A stretch of DNA of 64,000 nt from Kutzneria buriramensis (GCF_003387475.1 NZ_QUNO01000008.1:403007-467006); one strand, 5' to 3'. Counted from the first letter of the stretch, positions 38,194 to 47,408 are shown. Numbers and translations are program-made. Notes: generated by a model not told the origin, from the letters alone.

Positions 38194-38789
38194 GGTTGCT
38201 CCTCGTCAGCCTCGGCGCCGGTGAACAGCCAGCGCAGGGCCCGGCCGAACAGCTCGTCGGGCACGCTGTCCGGGTCCACCCGGCGCATCCGCACCAGCCC
38301 CTGGAACAGCGCGATCACGATCGAGGACAGCTCGCCGGCCCGCTCGGCGTCCGGCACCGACCGGGCGACCAGGTCGGTGAGCAGCCGGCGGGGCTCGCGC
38401 ATGCGTTCGGCGTAGGTCTCCATCAGCTCTGGGTTGCGCACCGCGTACAGCCAGAACTCGGCTTGCAGCGGCGCGAAGTCGGCGTCCTTGTCGGCCACCT
38501 CGACCAGCAGTCGGCCCAGCGCGCCGTTGGCCTCGGCCGGCTCGGCCTCGGCGATGATCTCGGCGGCGCGGTTGACCCGGTCGTTGGCTCTCTCCTGGAG
38601 CAGCTCGACGAACAGCTGCTCCTTGCCGCCGAAGTTCGAGTACACCGCCCCGATCGAGTAGCCGGCCGCCTCGGCGATCTCGTCCACCGACGCGCCGGCC
38701 AGGCCCTTCTGCGCGAACACCCGGGCCGCCGCGTCCAGCAGCCGCTCACGGGTGCGCGCCTTGGCCTCCGCCCTGGTCAGCCTGGTCAC
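38190..38789 (-). CDS. TetR-family regulator
   Basis: 199 residues from GTG 38789. The HTH is at about residues 12-58 (LLDAAARVFAQKGLAGASVD, EIAEAAGYSIGAVYSNFGGK), the rest being the helical ligand domain. There is no good ribosome site, and the candidate promoter places the transcript start at the GTG, so the message may be leaderless. It overlaps the P450 start by 4 bp, making a TetR-P450-epimerase operon that is likely self-regulated through the inverted repeat at 38808-38821. Confidence 0.9.
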   Translation of the reverse strand: MTRLTRAEAKARTRERLLDAAARVFAQKGLAGASVDEIAEAAGYSIGAVYSNFGGKEQLFVELLQERANDRVNRAAEIIAEAEPAEANGALGRLLVEVADKDADFAPLQAEFWLYAVRNPELMETYAERMREPRRLLTDLVARSVPDAERAGELSSIVIALFQGLVRMRRVDPDSVPDELFGRALRWLFTGAEADEEQP

Positions 38790-38796
38790 ATAACGA

Positions 38797-38826
38797 ACGC
38801 TACTCGGATAGTGATCGCTATGTCAA
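38797..38826 (-). promoter_or_regulatory. Promoter and TetR operator candidate
   Basis: On the minus strand TTGACA (38826-38821) and TAGCGT (38802-38797) are 18 bp apart. Between them lies ATAGTGATCGCTAT (38808-38821), a palindrome with one imperfect pair, a good TetR operator position. Transcription would start about 38790, at the GTG. Confidence 0.5.
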
Positions 38827-38830
38827 AGGC

Positions 38831-39352
38831 TCATCCCTTCAGTGCCCGTGCGCAGGCCGCGGCCGCCTGCTTGGCGAATGCGTCCTGGTCGGCCGGCTTC
38901 TTACCGGTGAGCAGCAGCTCGCAGCTGCGCTTGTCGCCCTGCGCGCCGAACGCGGCGTAGGCCGTGCTCCGCAGCGCCTTGAAGCCGAGGCCGTCGACCG
39001 GCTGCGCGTCCTTGTACTGCTGCTTGAAGTTGTCCAGCTCCTGGCCGACGAAGTCGCCCTTGTAGACGGTGAGCACCACGCCTTGCCCGATCTTCGGGCT
39101 GTTCTTCGGCGCGTAGTCGCAGACGGCGTCCTGGTCGTTGACGTGCTTGAGCTGGCCGGGGCCGGTGGCCGCGCCGAGCATCGTCTCCGCGTCGGACTGG
39201 GTCAGGTACTGGCAGGCGTCCATCGTCGCCCCGGACGTGATGTCGCCGGGGCCGGGCACGACCGGGCCGTCGGCCGACGTGGACCCGCCGCCGCAGCCCG
39301 CGACAACGACCCCGACCGCCAGCAACAGGGGAATTACTCGTAGACCTCGCAT
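38831..39352 (-). CDS. DUF3558-like lipoprotein
   Basis: 173 residues from ATG 39352. The signal peptide ends in the lipobox VVAGC, so the mature protein is attached to the outer face of the membrane. The domain has the DUF3558 pattern: MDACQYLTQSDAETMLG, CDYAPKNSP and a C-terminal SCELLLTGKKP, with conserved cysteines. Such lipoproteins are abundant in Pseudonocardiaceae; function is unknown. It stands alone. Confidence 0.8.
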   Translation of the reverse strand: MRGLRVIPLLLAVGVVVAGCGGGSTSADGPVVPGPGDITSGATMDACQYLTQSDAETMLGAATGPGQLKHVNDQDAVCDYAPKNSPKIGQGVVLTVYKGDFVGQELDNFKQQYKDAQPVDGLGFKALRSTAYAAFGAQGDKRSCELLLTGKKPADQDAFAKQAAAACARALKG

Positions 39353-39486
39353 GGCGGCAGATACTGGGCCATGCCCCAAGGTGCATTCTCCTCAGGCCCA
39401 CCCGAACGCCCCAAAGTCCCCCGCGAGTTCGCCCAGAAATCAAACACAGTCAGCCAGAACGAATGTAAGCCTGAGGCAGAACCCCC

Positions 39487-39514
39487 GCGAGTCCCGTCCA
39501 GCGTCACACCGAAG
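39487..39514. repeat. 28-nt dispersed intergenic element, copy 1
   Basis: Begins GCGAGTCCCG and ends CACACCGAAG. It shares the GCGAGTC start and CACAnCGAA end with copies at 54528 and 60636. A further related piece (CCCCGCGAGT with AACGAATGTAAGCCTGAGG) lies at 39418-39478 in the same 143-bp gap. Confidence 0.5.
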
Positions 39515-39522
39515 TGACGGAT

Positions 39523-40530
39523 TCATTTCACCAGTCCCAGCACCCCGACCGCCCCGAACATCAGGCAGAACACGATGTTCTTCACCCGATGGTCGACCAG
39601 CACGGCGACGAATTCACGCAGGAACGCGTTCGGCCAGAAGTAGCGGGCGGTGGGCGCGCCGATCACCTGGCCGTTGACCTTGGCCCGCCGGGCGAACAGC
39701 GCCGCGCGCAGCACGTGATAGTTGCTCGTGACGATGGTGCAGCGGTAGTCGGGCTTGTGGGCCAGCATGATCTGCCGGCTGAAGGTGAGGTTCTCCAGGG
39801 TCGTCGTGGACCGGTCCTCCAGCAGCACGGCCCCCTCCGGCACGCCGCCGGCGATCAGGTAGTCGGCCATGGCCCGGGCCTCGGACACCGGCTCGTCGGA
39901 GCCCTGCCCGCCGGAGGTGATCAGCATCGGGTCGCCGCCGCGGCCGCGCACCCGCTCCCACACCTGCCGCCCGCGGTCCAGCCGCCCGGCCAGCAGCCGC
40001 GACACCTCGCCGCGGATCAGGCCGGCACCGAGCACCACCACGAAGTCCACGTCCCGGCGCTGCCGGATACGGCCGTAGAACACCGAATAGGCGAGGAAAC
40101 AGCAGAACACGAACGAGATGTAGAACAGCACGCCGCCGACGCTGAGCACCAGCGCGGCGAGAATCCGGTTCTGCGTGCCGAACGCGGACAGCGCCAGCGC
40201 GAAGAAGCCGACGATCACGGCGCCGGCCAGCAGGGTGAGGATCGAGGACGGCTTCAGCCCCTCGCGCCGGACCATGGTGACGCCGTTGACGAACAGGAAC
40301 ACGGTCAGCGCGACGGTGCTCAGTGGTACGGCGATGCCCAGGAGCAGCAACGGGATCACGGCCAGCCAGGGCGACACCCGGCTGGCCGCGCCCAACGCCG
40401 CGAAGCCGAGGAAGAACAGCGCCAGCACGAGGTACACGCCGTTGCGCAGGCGGCGGCGGTCGATCAGGAAGCTGACGAGGAACACCCCGACCCAGCCGAG
40501 GCCGAACACCAGCCACACCAGCGTGTTCAT
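39523..40530 (-). CDS. DUF218/YdcF-family membrane protein
   Basis: 335 residues from ATG 40530. The first 170 residues hold five to six membrane helices (LVWLVFGLGWVGVFLVSF onward). The DUF218 domain (about 175-310) has VVVLGAGL, SGGQGSDEPVSEARAMADYL, EDRSTTTLENLTFS and VTSNYHVLRAALFAR, the SanA/YdcF/ElyC fold with its SAM- or ligand-binding Ser/Glu/Asn residues. A last helix follows near 315-335. Homologues affect envelope integrity; exact action is unknown. Confidence 0.85.
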   Translation of the reverse strand: MNTLVWLVFGLGWVGVFLVSFLIDRRRLRNGVYLVLALFFLGFAALGAASRVSPWLAVIPLLLLGIAVPLSTVALTVFLFVNGVTMVRREGLKPSSILTLLAGAVIVGFFALALSAFGTQNRILAALVLSVGGVLFYISFVFCCFLAYSVFYGRIRQRRDVDFVVVLGAGLIRGEVSRLLAGRLDRGRQVWERVRGRGGDPMLITSGGQGSDEPVSEARAMADYLIAGGVPEGAVLLEDRSTTTLENLTFSRQIMLAHKPDYRCTIVTSNYHVLRAALFARRAKVNGQVIGAPTARYFWPNAFLREFVAVLVDHRVKNIVFCLMFGAVGVLGLVK

Positions 40531-40553
40531 GGCCGATGACTGTAGCCGACCGG

Positions 40554-42416
40554 TCAGCGCGTCCCCTTGTCGGCCACCGTACGCCCGATCGGAGACACCT
40601 CGACGGCCCCGTCGTGCTGGCTGACCAGCACTCGGAACCGCCGGCCGTCCTCGTGCACCAGCACGTCGGCGAAGACCAGTGGATCGTCCACAGTGGCCTC
40701 CCGCCGCACGCCGGCGGCCGCCGCGAGCGCCTGGTACAGCCGGTAGGTGGCCTCCGGGTTGACGTCGGCCTGGCAGGAGGCCATGTACTCCAACGGGTAC
40801 GTGCACAGCACCGCCCACCCGTCGCCGACCCGGTTGCGCAGCAGGAACGGCCGCCCGTAGTCGTCGATGGCGAGCACCTCGGCGGTGGTCGGCGTGACCG
40901 GAAGGAACGCGCGGCCGTGCTCGTTGCCGGCGGCCTGGAAGCGCAGCACCTGGTCGGCCCGCAGGTAGCCGAAGTCCTCGACGAAGCGCATCGCGACGAT
41001 GTCCTCGAGGATGGGGGCGACCAGCCCGTACCGGAGTTCCTGCCGTACCCCGAAGAACTCGTCCAGCCCGGCGAACCACGGTCCCCGGTTGCCGCCGTGG
41101 GTGCCCGAGCAGTACGAGAGGTACACGGTCGCCCCGTCGCGCGCGAGCTCCCCGAGCCGGCGGAACGTCGGCGCCATCAGCTGACGGGTCGACGGCAGCA
41201 GGTACAGCAGGGCGTCATCGGCGATGCCGTCCTCCTCCCGGGTGAGGCCCGGCGCGAGATCGGCCTCGCGGGCGGCGACGTAGGCCTGTCGCAACGAGTC
41301 GAACACCAGTCGACGGTCGTCCTCGGACACGGTGACGGGATAACCACGCTCCAAATAGGACGACACCACCAGTGCGACGTCGGTGTCCGCACGGCGAACC
41401 CGATCGAAGTCCACTTCGGACAGAACGGAGGCGAACTTTCGCAGTTCCCGCAACGCCGCCTTCGGCCGCCCGGCCGAGTCCGTCACGCCGAAATGCATCT
41501 CGAACGGATGGTGCCGGTACGGGTCCTGGTCGGCCAGACCGTCGAAGTCGGTGTTGTTCCACGCCAACCAGCCCGTCGCCCCGGCGAGCAGCGTGGTGTG
41601 CAGCACCTGACGGTAGTAGGCGGCGGTGTTCTCCTCGGACGCCCAGTCCGACGACAGACCGAACTCCTCCAACACCACCGGATTGCCGCCGACCGCGGCC
41701 AGTTCGCACAGGAACGCGGCGTTCAGGTTCTGCCGCACGGGATCGGAGTCGGTGGGGTAGACGTGGGGACCGGTGAAATCGGTGAACTCAGCCAGTTCTC
41801 GCACGGAAAAGCCATTCTCCCGACCGGTGATCTCGATGCCCCACGCGCCGTCGCCGATCGACACCGGCTGGTTCGCACCGCCGGCCCGCACCGCCTGCAC
41901 CATCAACTGCGCCCACGCCGTCACGTGTTCGCGCGGCGCCGGCGGGTCGCCGCGGCGGCGGCCGTAGCTGGGCATCTCGTTGCTGATCAGCCAGCCGGTG
42001 ACGGCGGGGTGGTCGTGGAAGCGGCGCGTGATCCGCTCGATGAACCACGCCTGCCGGCTCACCATCTCCACGTCCGCGTACAGGTCGCGACCGTGCCGCC
42101 AGGCCGGATCCCAGTTCTGGCCGGACATGTGGCCGACCAGGAAGGTCGGCACGGACGTCAGTCCGAATTCCACATGCGCGTCAAGAAAGTCGGCGAATTT
42201 GTCGACCATGGCCTCGTCGACACGGTCCGGTTCCGGGTGGAAATCCGGCCAGTAACAGAACGTCCTGGTCACGGTGAGCCCGTGCCGGGCGAGTGTGGCC
42301 AGCTCGTCCCGTACCAATTTCGGGTCATAATAGCGCCACATCAGCGGACCGCCGGCCCGGGACCAGAAGTTCACGCCGAGCCAGGTTCGGCCCAGTCGGG
42401 GCGACGGCCGCTTCAC
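40554..42416 (-). CDS. GH5-like (cellulase-superfamily) glycoside hydrolase
   Basis: 620 residues from GTG 42416, with GGAGG eight bases upstream. A (beta/alpha)8 clan-A domain spans about 10-400: WLGVNFWSRAGGP, GWLISNEMPSY (acid/base Glu147), GPHVYPTDSD and PVVLEEFGLSS (nucleophile Glu250 or 251), then a C-terminal beta-rich region. No signal peptide is present, so it acts inside the cell on imported oligosaccharides, probably beta-mannosides or beta-glucosides. It is the last gene of the uptake locus. The GTG overlaps the TGA of a 30-codon small ORF (GTGA), suggesting coupled translation. Confidence 0.85.
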   Translation of the reverse strand: MKRPSPRLGRTWLGVNFWSRAGGPLMWRYYDPKLVRDELATLARHGLTVTRTFCYWPDFHPEPDRVDEAMVDKFADFLDAHVEFGLTSVPTFLVGHMSGQNWDPAWRHGRDLYADVEMVSRQAWFIERITRRFHDHPAVTGWLISNEMPSYGRRRGDPPAPREHVTAWAQLMVQAVRAGGANQPVSIGDGAWGIEITGRENGFSVRELAEFTDFTGPHVYPTDSDPVRQNLNAAFLCELAAVGGNPVVLEEFGLSSDWASEENTAAYYRQVLHTTLLAGATGWLAWNNTDFDGLADQDPYRHHPFEMHFGVTDSAGRPKAALRELRKFASVLSEVDFDRVRRADTDVALVVSSYLERGYPVTVSEDDRRLVFDSLRQAYVAAREADLAPGLTREEDGIADDALLYLLPSTRQLMAPTFRRLGELARDGATVYLSYCSGTHGGNRGPWFAGLDEFFGVRQELRYGLVAPILEDIVAMRFVEDFGYLRADQVLRFQAAGNEHGRAFLPVTPTTAEVLAIDDYGRPFLLRNRVGDGWAVLCTYPLEYMASCQADVNPEATYRLYQALAAAAGVRREATVDDPLVFADVLVHEDGRRFRVLVSQHDGAVEVSPIGRTVADKGTR

Positions 42417-42505
42417 GCCGAAACCTCCATATGGCGCACGGGATCCGGCCGGTTGACCGGCAGGTGGTTGACGCCGTCGCGCACCTCGGCCACAGTCGGA
42501 TTCAC
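42413..42505 (-). CDS. 30-codon small ORF coupled to the GH5-like gene
   Basis: GTG at 42505 (GAGGGAC upstream) to TGA at 42413, overlapping the hydrolase start by 4 bp. The product begins MNPTVAEVRD and ends RHMEVSA; third codon positions are G or C in 25 of 30, as in neighbouring genes. Its final codons contain the ribosome site of the hydrolase (GGAGG), so ribosomes translating it would open that site. It could be a real small protein, a leader peptide, or chance. Confidence 0.45.
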   Translation of the reverse strand: MNPTVAEVRDGVNHLPVNRPDPVRHMEVSA

Positions 42506-42595
42506 GGCTGTCCCTCGCGCTCGGAAATGGTCCGTTAATCGACACTCGCCTGGCAGCATGCAACGCCGCCGCGGGCGCGGTCAACGGTTTCCGAT

Positions 42596-43885
42596 TTATG
42601 TATCCAGGTTCGTTTCGATGCACAGCCGGTACAGCGTGGTCGGTCGGCCCTTCCGATGGGTCTGCGCGCTGCCGTCCGGCCGCACCAGCCCGCCGGCGAG
42701 CAGCTTGCGCAGCAGCCGACGGCCACTCGGATCGGTGATGCCCAGCGCGTTGGCGAGCTCGCTGGGCGCCAGCGTGCGGCCCTGCTGCCGGCGTTCCACC
42801 GACACCAGCCGGGACAGCGTCGCCGGGCTCAGTCCGACCGATCGGGCAAGGTTTTCGAGCCGCGGGCCATGGTCCCGGACGGTGAACTCGGCCGGCCGGC
42901 CGTCGCGGCTCATCGGCCCGACCACCATGCCGCTGTGCTCGATGAGGTATCCCGACGGCCGCCCCTCCGCCTCCGCGCGCACCGCGGCCCGCTCCGCCAG
43001 CGTGACGCACGTGCGGGCCGAACCGCCGATGCCGAAGCCGGCCGCGACCCGGATGCCCAGCTCCTCGTCGGCGCGGTCCAGCACCGGCACCGTCGCCCAG
43101 TCGTGGGTGACCTCGTCGAACAGGGCCTTGTGCGCCAGCACGAGCAGCCCGCGCCGGCCCCGGTTCTCGATCAGCGCGTCGGCGAACTCCGGGGTGTTCA
43201 CCAGGAGGTTCATCAGGCCGATCCGGGCGCGGTCGGCGTCCCGGTCGCCGCTCGGCGCGGCCACCAGGAACACGCCGGCCGCGAACCGGAACTCGTCCGC
43301 GCGCCGGGCCCGGATGCGTTGCCGCAGGTCGTAGAGCTCGGCGCGGACCGCCGACGGGATGGTCTGCGTCTGCACCACCGGCAGCTTGCCGCGCAGCCGG
43401 CTGGCCACCTCGCACCGTGCGCTGATCACGTAGCCGGCCCGCTTCACCGTGCGCAGGTGGTGGTCGACGACCTCGCTCGTGGGCTGGCCCGGTTGATACG
43501 GCAGCGCTGTCACCTGAGTCGACTTCACGTTGAGCGCTGCGGTGACCTCCGCGATGGCGTCGTGATCGAAACTGTCGATGGAGACGGGCGGCCGCAGGTG
43601 CTTGGCCTGCGCGGTGGAGAACGCCAGCGCCAGCGCCAGCGCCGCCGGCCGCAACACCGTGACGGGTAGGTCCTCGGGCAGCAGGTGCCGGCAGGCGTCG
43701 TAAGGGGGCCGGCCGAGCAACAGGCCGTCCACGGGCTCGCGCAGCAGCTCGGCGACCGCGTCCGGCACCTCGCCGTCGTGCGTGTACTCGGCGCAGCGCA
43801 GCGTCAGGTCCGCGATGTCGGCGGCGGCGGCCGCGAACACCTGGCGATTCCTGGGATGCAGCACGACCCCGATCGTGATGCTCAT
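42596..43885 (-). CDS. Putative transcriptional regulator with C-terminal winged helix
   Basis: 429 residues from ATG 43885 with GGGGAGGGA upstream. The N-terminal about 150 residues (ITIGVVLHPRNRQVFAAAAA, VDGLLLGRPP) look like a PrpR_N-type ligand domain. A middle alpha/beta region (155-310) contains LLVNTPEFADALIENRGRRG and VAAGFGIGGSARTCVTLAER. The C-terminus (about 340-425) holds two helix-turn-helix-like stretches (LSPATLSRLVSVERR, LGITDPSGRRLLRKLLAGG). I do not recognise a named family. It sits between the ABC transporter genes and the hydrolase on the same strand and probably controls this locus. Confidence 0.65.
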   Translation of the reverse strand: MSITIGVVLHPRNRQVFAAAAADIADLTLRCAEYTHDGEVPDAVAELLREPVDGLLLGRPPYDACRHLLPEDLPVTVLRPAALALALAFSTAQAKHLRPPVSIDSFDHDAIAEVTAALNVKSTQVTALPYQPGQPTSEVVDHHLRTVKRAGYVISARCEVASRLRGKLPVVQTQTIPSAVRAELYDLRQRIRARRADEFRFAAGVFLVAAPSGDRDADRARIGLMNLLVNTPEFADALIENRGRRGLLVLAHKALFDEVTHDWATVPVLDRADEELGIRVAAGFGIGGSARTCVTLAERAAVRAEAEGRPSGYLIEHSGMVVGPMSRDGRPAEFTVRDHGPRLENLARSVGLSPATLSRLVSVERRQQGRTLAPSELANALGITDPSGRRLLRKLLAGGLVRPDGSAQTHRKGRPTTLYRLCIETNLDT

Positions 43886-44024
43886 CCGGTCCCTCCCCGC
43901 AGTGGACAGCCGGATCAGCATGCGCGGGTGGTCCGGTGCGTGTGGCGCTGAGGTGCGCTGGGCACCGGCAATTGTGCCCGTTCGAGCCAGGATCTGGTCC
44001 GTATTGTCCGGAAATTCTAGGGTT

Positions 44025-45602
44025 TCACGCCGTCGCGAGCCGCCGGCGATCGCGCTGCGCGGCCGGATCCGGTACGGGGGAGGCGAGCAGCAGCGCCCGC
44101 GTGTACGGGTGTTCGGGGGTGTGCAGCACCGTCGCGCACGGCCCCTGCTCGACGAGCTGCCCGCCGCGCAGCACGGCCACCCGGGAACAGACGCGGTCCA
44201 CCACCGCGAGGTCGTGGCTGATGAACAGGCAGCCGAAGCCGAACTCCTGGTGGAGCCGCTCCAGCACATCCAGCACCGCCGCCTGCACGGAGACGTCCAG
44301 CGCGCTGGTCGGCTCGTCGGCGATCAGCAGGTCCGGGCCGAGCACCACCGCGCGCGCCAGGCCGACCCGCTGCCGCTGGCCGCCGGAGAGCTCGTGCCCG
44401 CGCCGGTCGAGCAGCGCCTGCGGCAGCTCGACGGCGTCCATCAGTTCCCTGACCCGACGCCGGCGTTCGGCCCGGCTCGTGCGCGTGTGGATCACCATCG
44501 GCTCGGCGATCGTCTGCTCGACGGTCTTCGTGGGGTCCAGGGAGGACGCCGGATCCTGGAACACGACACCCAGGCGGCGGCGGGCCTTGTGGGTCAGCTT
44601 GCCGCCGAAGACGTCGACCGTGCCGCCGCGCGGCGTCACCAGGCCGAGGGCGCACTGGGCGAGAGTCGTCTTGCCGGAGCCGGATTCGCCGACCAGGCCG
44701 ACGAATTCGCCCGGGCCGACGCTGAGGGACACGCCGTCGACCACCTTGCGGCCGTGGTACTCGACGGTGATGTCCCTGAGCGCCAACACGGTTCGGTCAC
44801 GCTCGGGCTCTTCGTCGTGCGGGGTGTCGCCGAGGCGGGGCACGGCGGCCAGCAGCTGCCGGGTGTAGGCGTGCCGCGGGTTGGCGAACAGCGCGTCGGT
44901 GTCGGCCTCCTCGACGACCTTGCCGTTGCGCAGCACCAGGACCCGGTCGGCGATGTCCGCGACCACGCCGAGGTTGTGCGTGATCAGCAGTGTGCCGGTG
45001 CCCTCGGTGTCGCGGATGTCCCGCAGCAGGTCGAGGATCTGTTGCTGCACGGTCACATCGAGCGAGGTGGTCGGCTCGTCGGCGAGGATCAGCCCCGGCC
45101 CGGCGGCGATCGCGATGGCGATCAGCGCTCGCTGCCGCAGGCCGCCGGACAGCTGGTGCGGGTACTGCTTGAGCCGCTTGGACGCGTCCGGCACGCCGAC
45201 CCGTTCGAGCAGCTGGACGCAGCGGTCGCGGTAGTGCTTGTGCCGTCGCGGCTCGGGATCGTGGTTGCGGATCGCCTCGGCGACCTGGAACTCGATGGTG
45301 TGCAACGGGTTCAGCGCGGTCATCGGCTCCTGGAACACCATGCCGGCGTCGCGCCCGCGCAGCTGCCGCAGCTCCTCGCCGGTGGCCTCGCGAACATTCT
45401 TGCCCGCCACCGTGATCGTGCCGTCGACGTGGGCGGAGCGAGGGAGCAGACCGAGCGCCGCCAGCGCGACAGTGCTCTTGCCGGAGCCGGACTCGCCGAC
45501 CAGGGCCACGATCTCGCCCCTGGCCACTGTGACCGACAGACCGTCCACGGCGACGGCGGTGCCGTAGCTGACCCGCAGATCGGTGATCTCCAGCACACTC
45601 AT
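44025..45602 (-). CDS. Fused double ATP-binding subunit of an oligopeptide/oligosaccharide ABC transporter (DppD-DppF fusion)
   Basis: 525 residues from ATG 45602, overlapping the DppC stop by 4 bp. Two complete ABC cassettes: first about 1-260 (Walker A GESGSGKST, signature HQLSGGLRQR, Walker B LILADEPTTSLD), second about 270-520 (GESGSGKTT, HELSGGQRQRVGLA, LLIADEPTSALD). Each ends in the oligopeptide-transporter region (HAYTRQLLAAVP, HPYTRALLLASP). It powers uptake through the two adjacent permeases. Fusion of the two ATPases is seen in several actinobacteria. Confidence 0.93.
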   Translation of the reverse strand: MSVLEITDLRVSYGTAVAVDGLSVTVARGEIVALVGESGSGKSTVALAALGLLPRSAHVDGTITVAGKNVREATGEELRQLRGRDAGMVFQEPMTALNPLHTIEFQVAEAIRNHDPEPRRHKHYRDRCVQLLERVGVPDASKRLKQYPHQLSGGLRQRALIAIAIAAGPGLILADEPTTSLDVTVQQQILDLLRDIRDTEGTGTLLITHNLGVVADIADRVLVLRNGKVVEEADTDALFANPRHAYTRQLLAAVPRLGDTPHDEEPERDRTVLALRDITVEYHGRKVVDGVSLSVGPGEFVGLVGESGSGKTTLAQCALGLVTPRGGTVDVFGGKLTHKARRRLGVVFQDPASSLDPTKTVEQTIAEPMVIHTRTSRAERRRRVRELMDAVELPQALLDRRGHELSGGQRQRVGLARAVVLGPDLLIADEPTSALDVSVQAAVLDVLERLHQEFGFGCLFISHDLAVVDRVCSRVAVLRGGQLVEQGPCATVLHTPEHPYTRALLLASPVPDPAAQRDRRRLATA

Positions 45603-46447
45603 GCCCGCCCCCTCGCCGCGAACGCGTCGCGCAGCCCGTCGCCGACGAAGTTGATCGCGCAGACCACCAGCACGATCGCGATGCCGGGCGGCAGGATCAG
45701 CCACCACGCGCCGTCATAGGTGTACGTGATGCTCTTGCTGAGCATCGCGCCCCAGTCGGTCGCCGGCGGCGGCACGCCGAGGCCGAGGAAACTCACGTAC
45801 GCCACCAGCAGGATCGCGTCCGCGATCTGGAAGGTGCCGGCGACCACCAGCGTGCCGACCGCGTTGGGCAGCAGGTGCCCGAACACCACACGCAGCCGGC
45901 CCGCGCCCATCACCGTGATCGCCTTGACGAAGTCGCGTTCCCGCAGTGTCGCCGCCTCCGCGCGCATCAGCCGCGCCGGCACCAGCCACGACACGCCGCC
46001 GATCACCAGCGACAGCACCGGGATCGACGGGGTGACGAGCGTGGCCGCCACCAGCAGCAGGAACAACGCCGGGATGGCCACGCCGGTGTCGACGATCCGC
46101 ATCAGCACCGCGTCCAGCCAGCCGCCCGCGTAGCCGGCGAGCGCGCCCCAGACCGCGCCGATCGCCGTCGCCAGCAGGCCGGCCAGCACGCCGATCGCCA
46201 GCGACGTCCGGCCGGCGACCATCAGCCGGCCCAGCACGTCGTAGCCGAGGTCGTCCGTGCCGAGCGGATGTCCCTGCTGGCCCGGGGAGAGCCGCGCCGC
46301 GTCGAGGGCGGTGTGCACCTGGTCGGAGTGGTAGGCGAGCGGCCCGGCGAGGCAGAACAGCACGACCAGCCCGAGGATCACCGCGCCGGCCGTGGCGAGA
46401 CGGTTGCTGCCCACGGCGAAACGGGTGGGAAGCGCGATGGTGGTCAT
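45599..46447 (-). CDS. ABC transporter permease, DppC type
   Basis: 282 residues from ATG 46447, overlapping both neighbours by 4 bp. Six membrane helices; GHPLGTDDLGYDVLGRLMVAG and the EAA-like loop VKAITVMGAGRLRVVFGHLL are typical of DppC/OppC. Forms the channel with the DppB-type protein. Confidence 0.93.
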   Translation of the reverse strand: MTTIALPTRFAVGSNRLATAGAVILGLVVLFCLAGPLAYHSDQVHTALDAARLSPGQQGHPLGTDDLGYDVLGRLMVAGRTSLAIGVLAGLLATAIGAVWGALAGYAGGWLDAVLMRIVDTGVAIPALFLLLVAATLVTPSIPVLSLVIGGVSWLVPARLMRAEAATLRERDFVKAITVMGAGRLRVVFGHLLPNAVGTLVVAGTFQIADAILLVAYVSFLGLGVPPPATDWGAMLSKSITYTYDGAWWLILPPGIAIVLVVCAINFVGDGLRDAFAARGRA

Positions 46448-47403
46448 GACTTCACTCCCGGCACCCGAACCCGTGGATCTATGAGCAGCTGGACCACGTC
46501 CGCCAGCAGCGAGCCGAGCACCGTGGTCACTGCGATCACCAGGACGACGCCGAGCAGCACGGGGAAGTCCGCGTTGCGGGCGGCGGTCCAGAACAGCAGG
46601 CCGACGCCGGGGTAGTTGAACATCGACTCCACCACCAGCGAACCGCTGAACACCACCGGCACCGAGTAGCCGATCATCGACACGACCGAGGTGAGCGAGT
46701 TCGGCCAGACGTGCCGCCACAGGATCGTCCGCTCCGGCGTGCCCTTGGCCCGGGCCGTGCGCACGTAGTCCTCGGCGAGGTTATCCACTGTGGACGAGCG
46801 CATGTACCGGCTGTAGGCGACGGCCGTGACGCCCGTGCCGGCGAGCACCGGCAACACCAGCGACGCCGGCTGGGACAACAGGGAAGCGATGTCGTCGCCC
46901 TGCGCCGCCTGGGCCGGGAAGATCGGCAGCACCTGCGCGAACAGGATGATCAGTACCAGTGACAGGAAGAACACCGGCGTCGCGTACAGCACGAACGCCA
47001 GCCCGGTGGTGACGACGTCGCTCGCACGCCCGCGCCGGACTGCCTGCCACACACCCAGCGGCAGCGCCACGAGGATGCCCAGCAGCGTCGAAGTTGCCGT
47101 CAGTAGCAGGGTTTTCGGCAGCCGTTCGCCGAGCAGCGTGCTGACATCGGTGTTGAGCGTGTACGACGTGCCGAGGTCGCCGTGCACGAGGCGGACAAGA
47201 TAATCCCAGTACTGCAACGGAATCGACTGGTCGAAGCCCTCGGCCCGGTTGAAGGCGTCGATCTGCGCCTGGGTGGCCTTGACGCCGAGCACGCCCCGCG
47301 CCGGGCCGCCGGGCAGCAGGTGCAGGATCACGAACGTCACCACCGTGACCAGGAAGACGACGATCAGGGCCAACAGCAGGCGGCGGGCGAGGAATCGAGT
47401 CAT
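46444..47403 (-). CDS. ABC transporter permease, DppB type
   Basis: 319 residues from ATG 47403; a GTG at 47412 overlapping the binding-protein stop is an alternative. MTRFLARRLLLALIVVFLVT opens the first helix; the DFDQSIPLQYWDYL-like segment, YTLNTDVSTLLGERLPKTL and the EAA loop YVRTARAKGTPERTILWRH mark DppB/OppB. It is coupled to the DppC gene by a 4-bp overlap. Confidence 0.93.
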   Translation of the reverse strand: MTRFLARRLLLALIVVFLVTVVTFVILHLLPGGPARGVLGVKATQAQIDAFNRAEGFDQSIPLQYWDYLVRLVHGDLGTSYTLNTDVSTLLGERLPKTLLLTATSTLLGILVALPLGVWQAVRRGRASDVVTTGLAFVLYATPVFFLSLVLIILFAQVLPIFPAQAAQGDDIASLLSQPASLVLPVLAGTGVTAVAYSRYMRSSTVDNLAEDYVRTARAKGTPERTILWRHVWPNSLTSVVSMIGYSVPVVFSGSLVVESMFNYPGVGLLFWTAARNADFPVLLGVVLVIAVTTVLGSLLADVVQLLIDPRVRVPGVKS

Positions 47404-47408
47404 GGCGG

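Noticed and set aside
39380..39522. Small gene in the gap between the lipoprotein and the DUF218 gene
   Set aside because: No frame has a ribosome site or coding-like codon use; the gap is explained by dispersed repeats.
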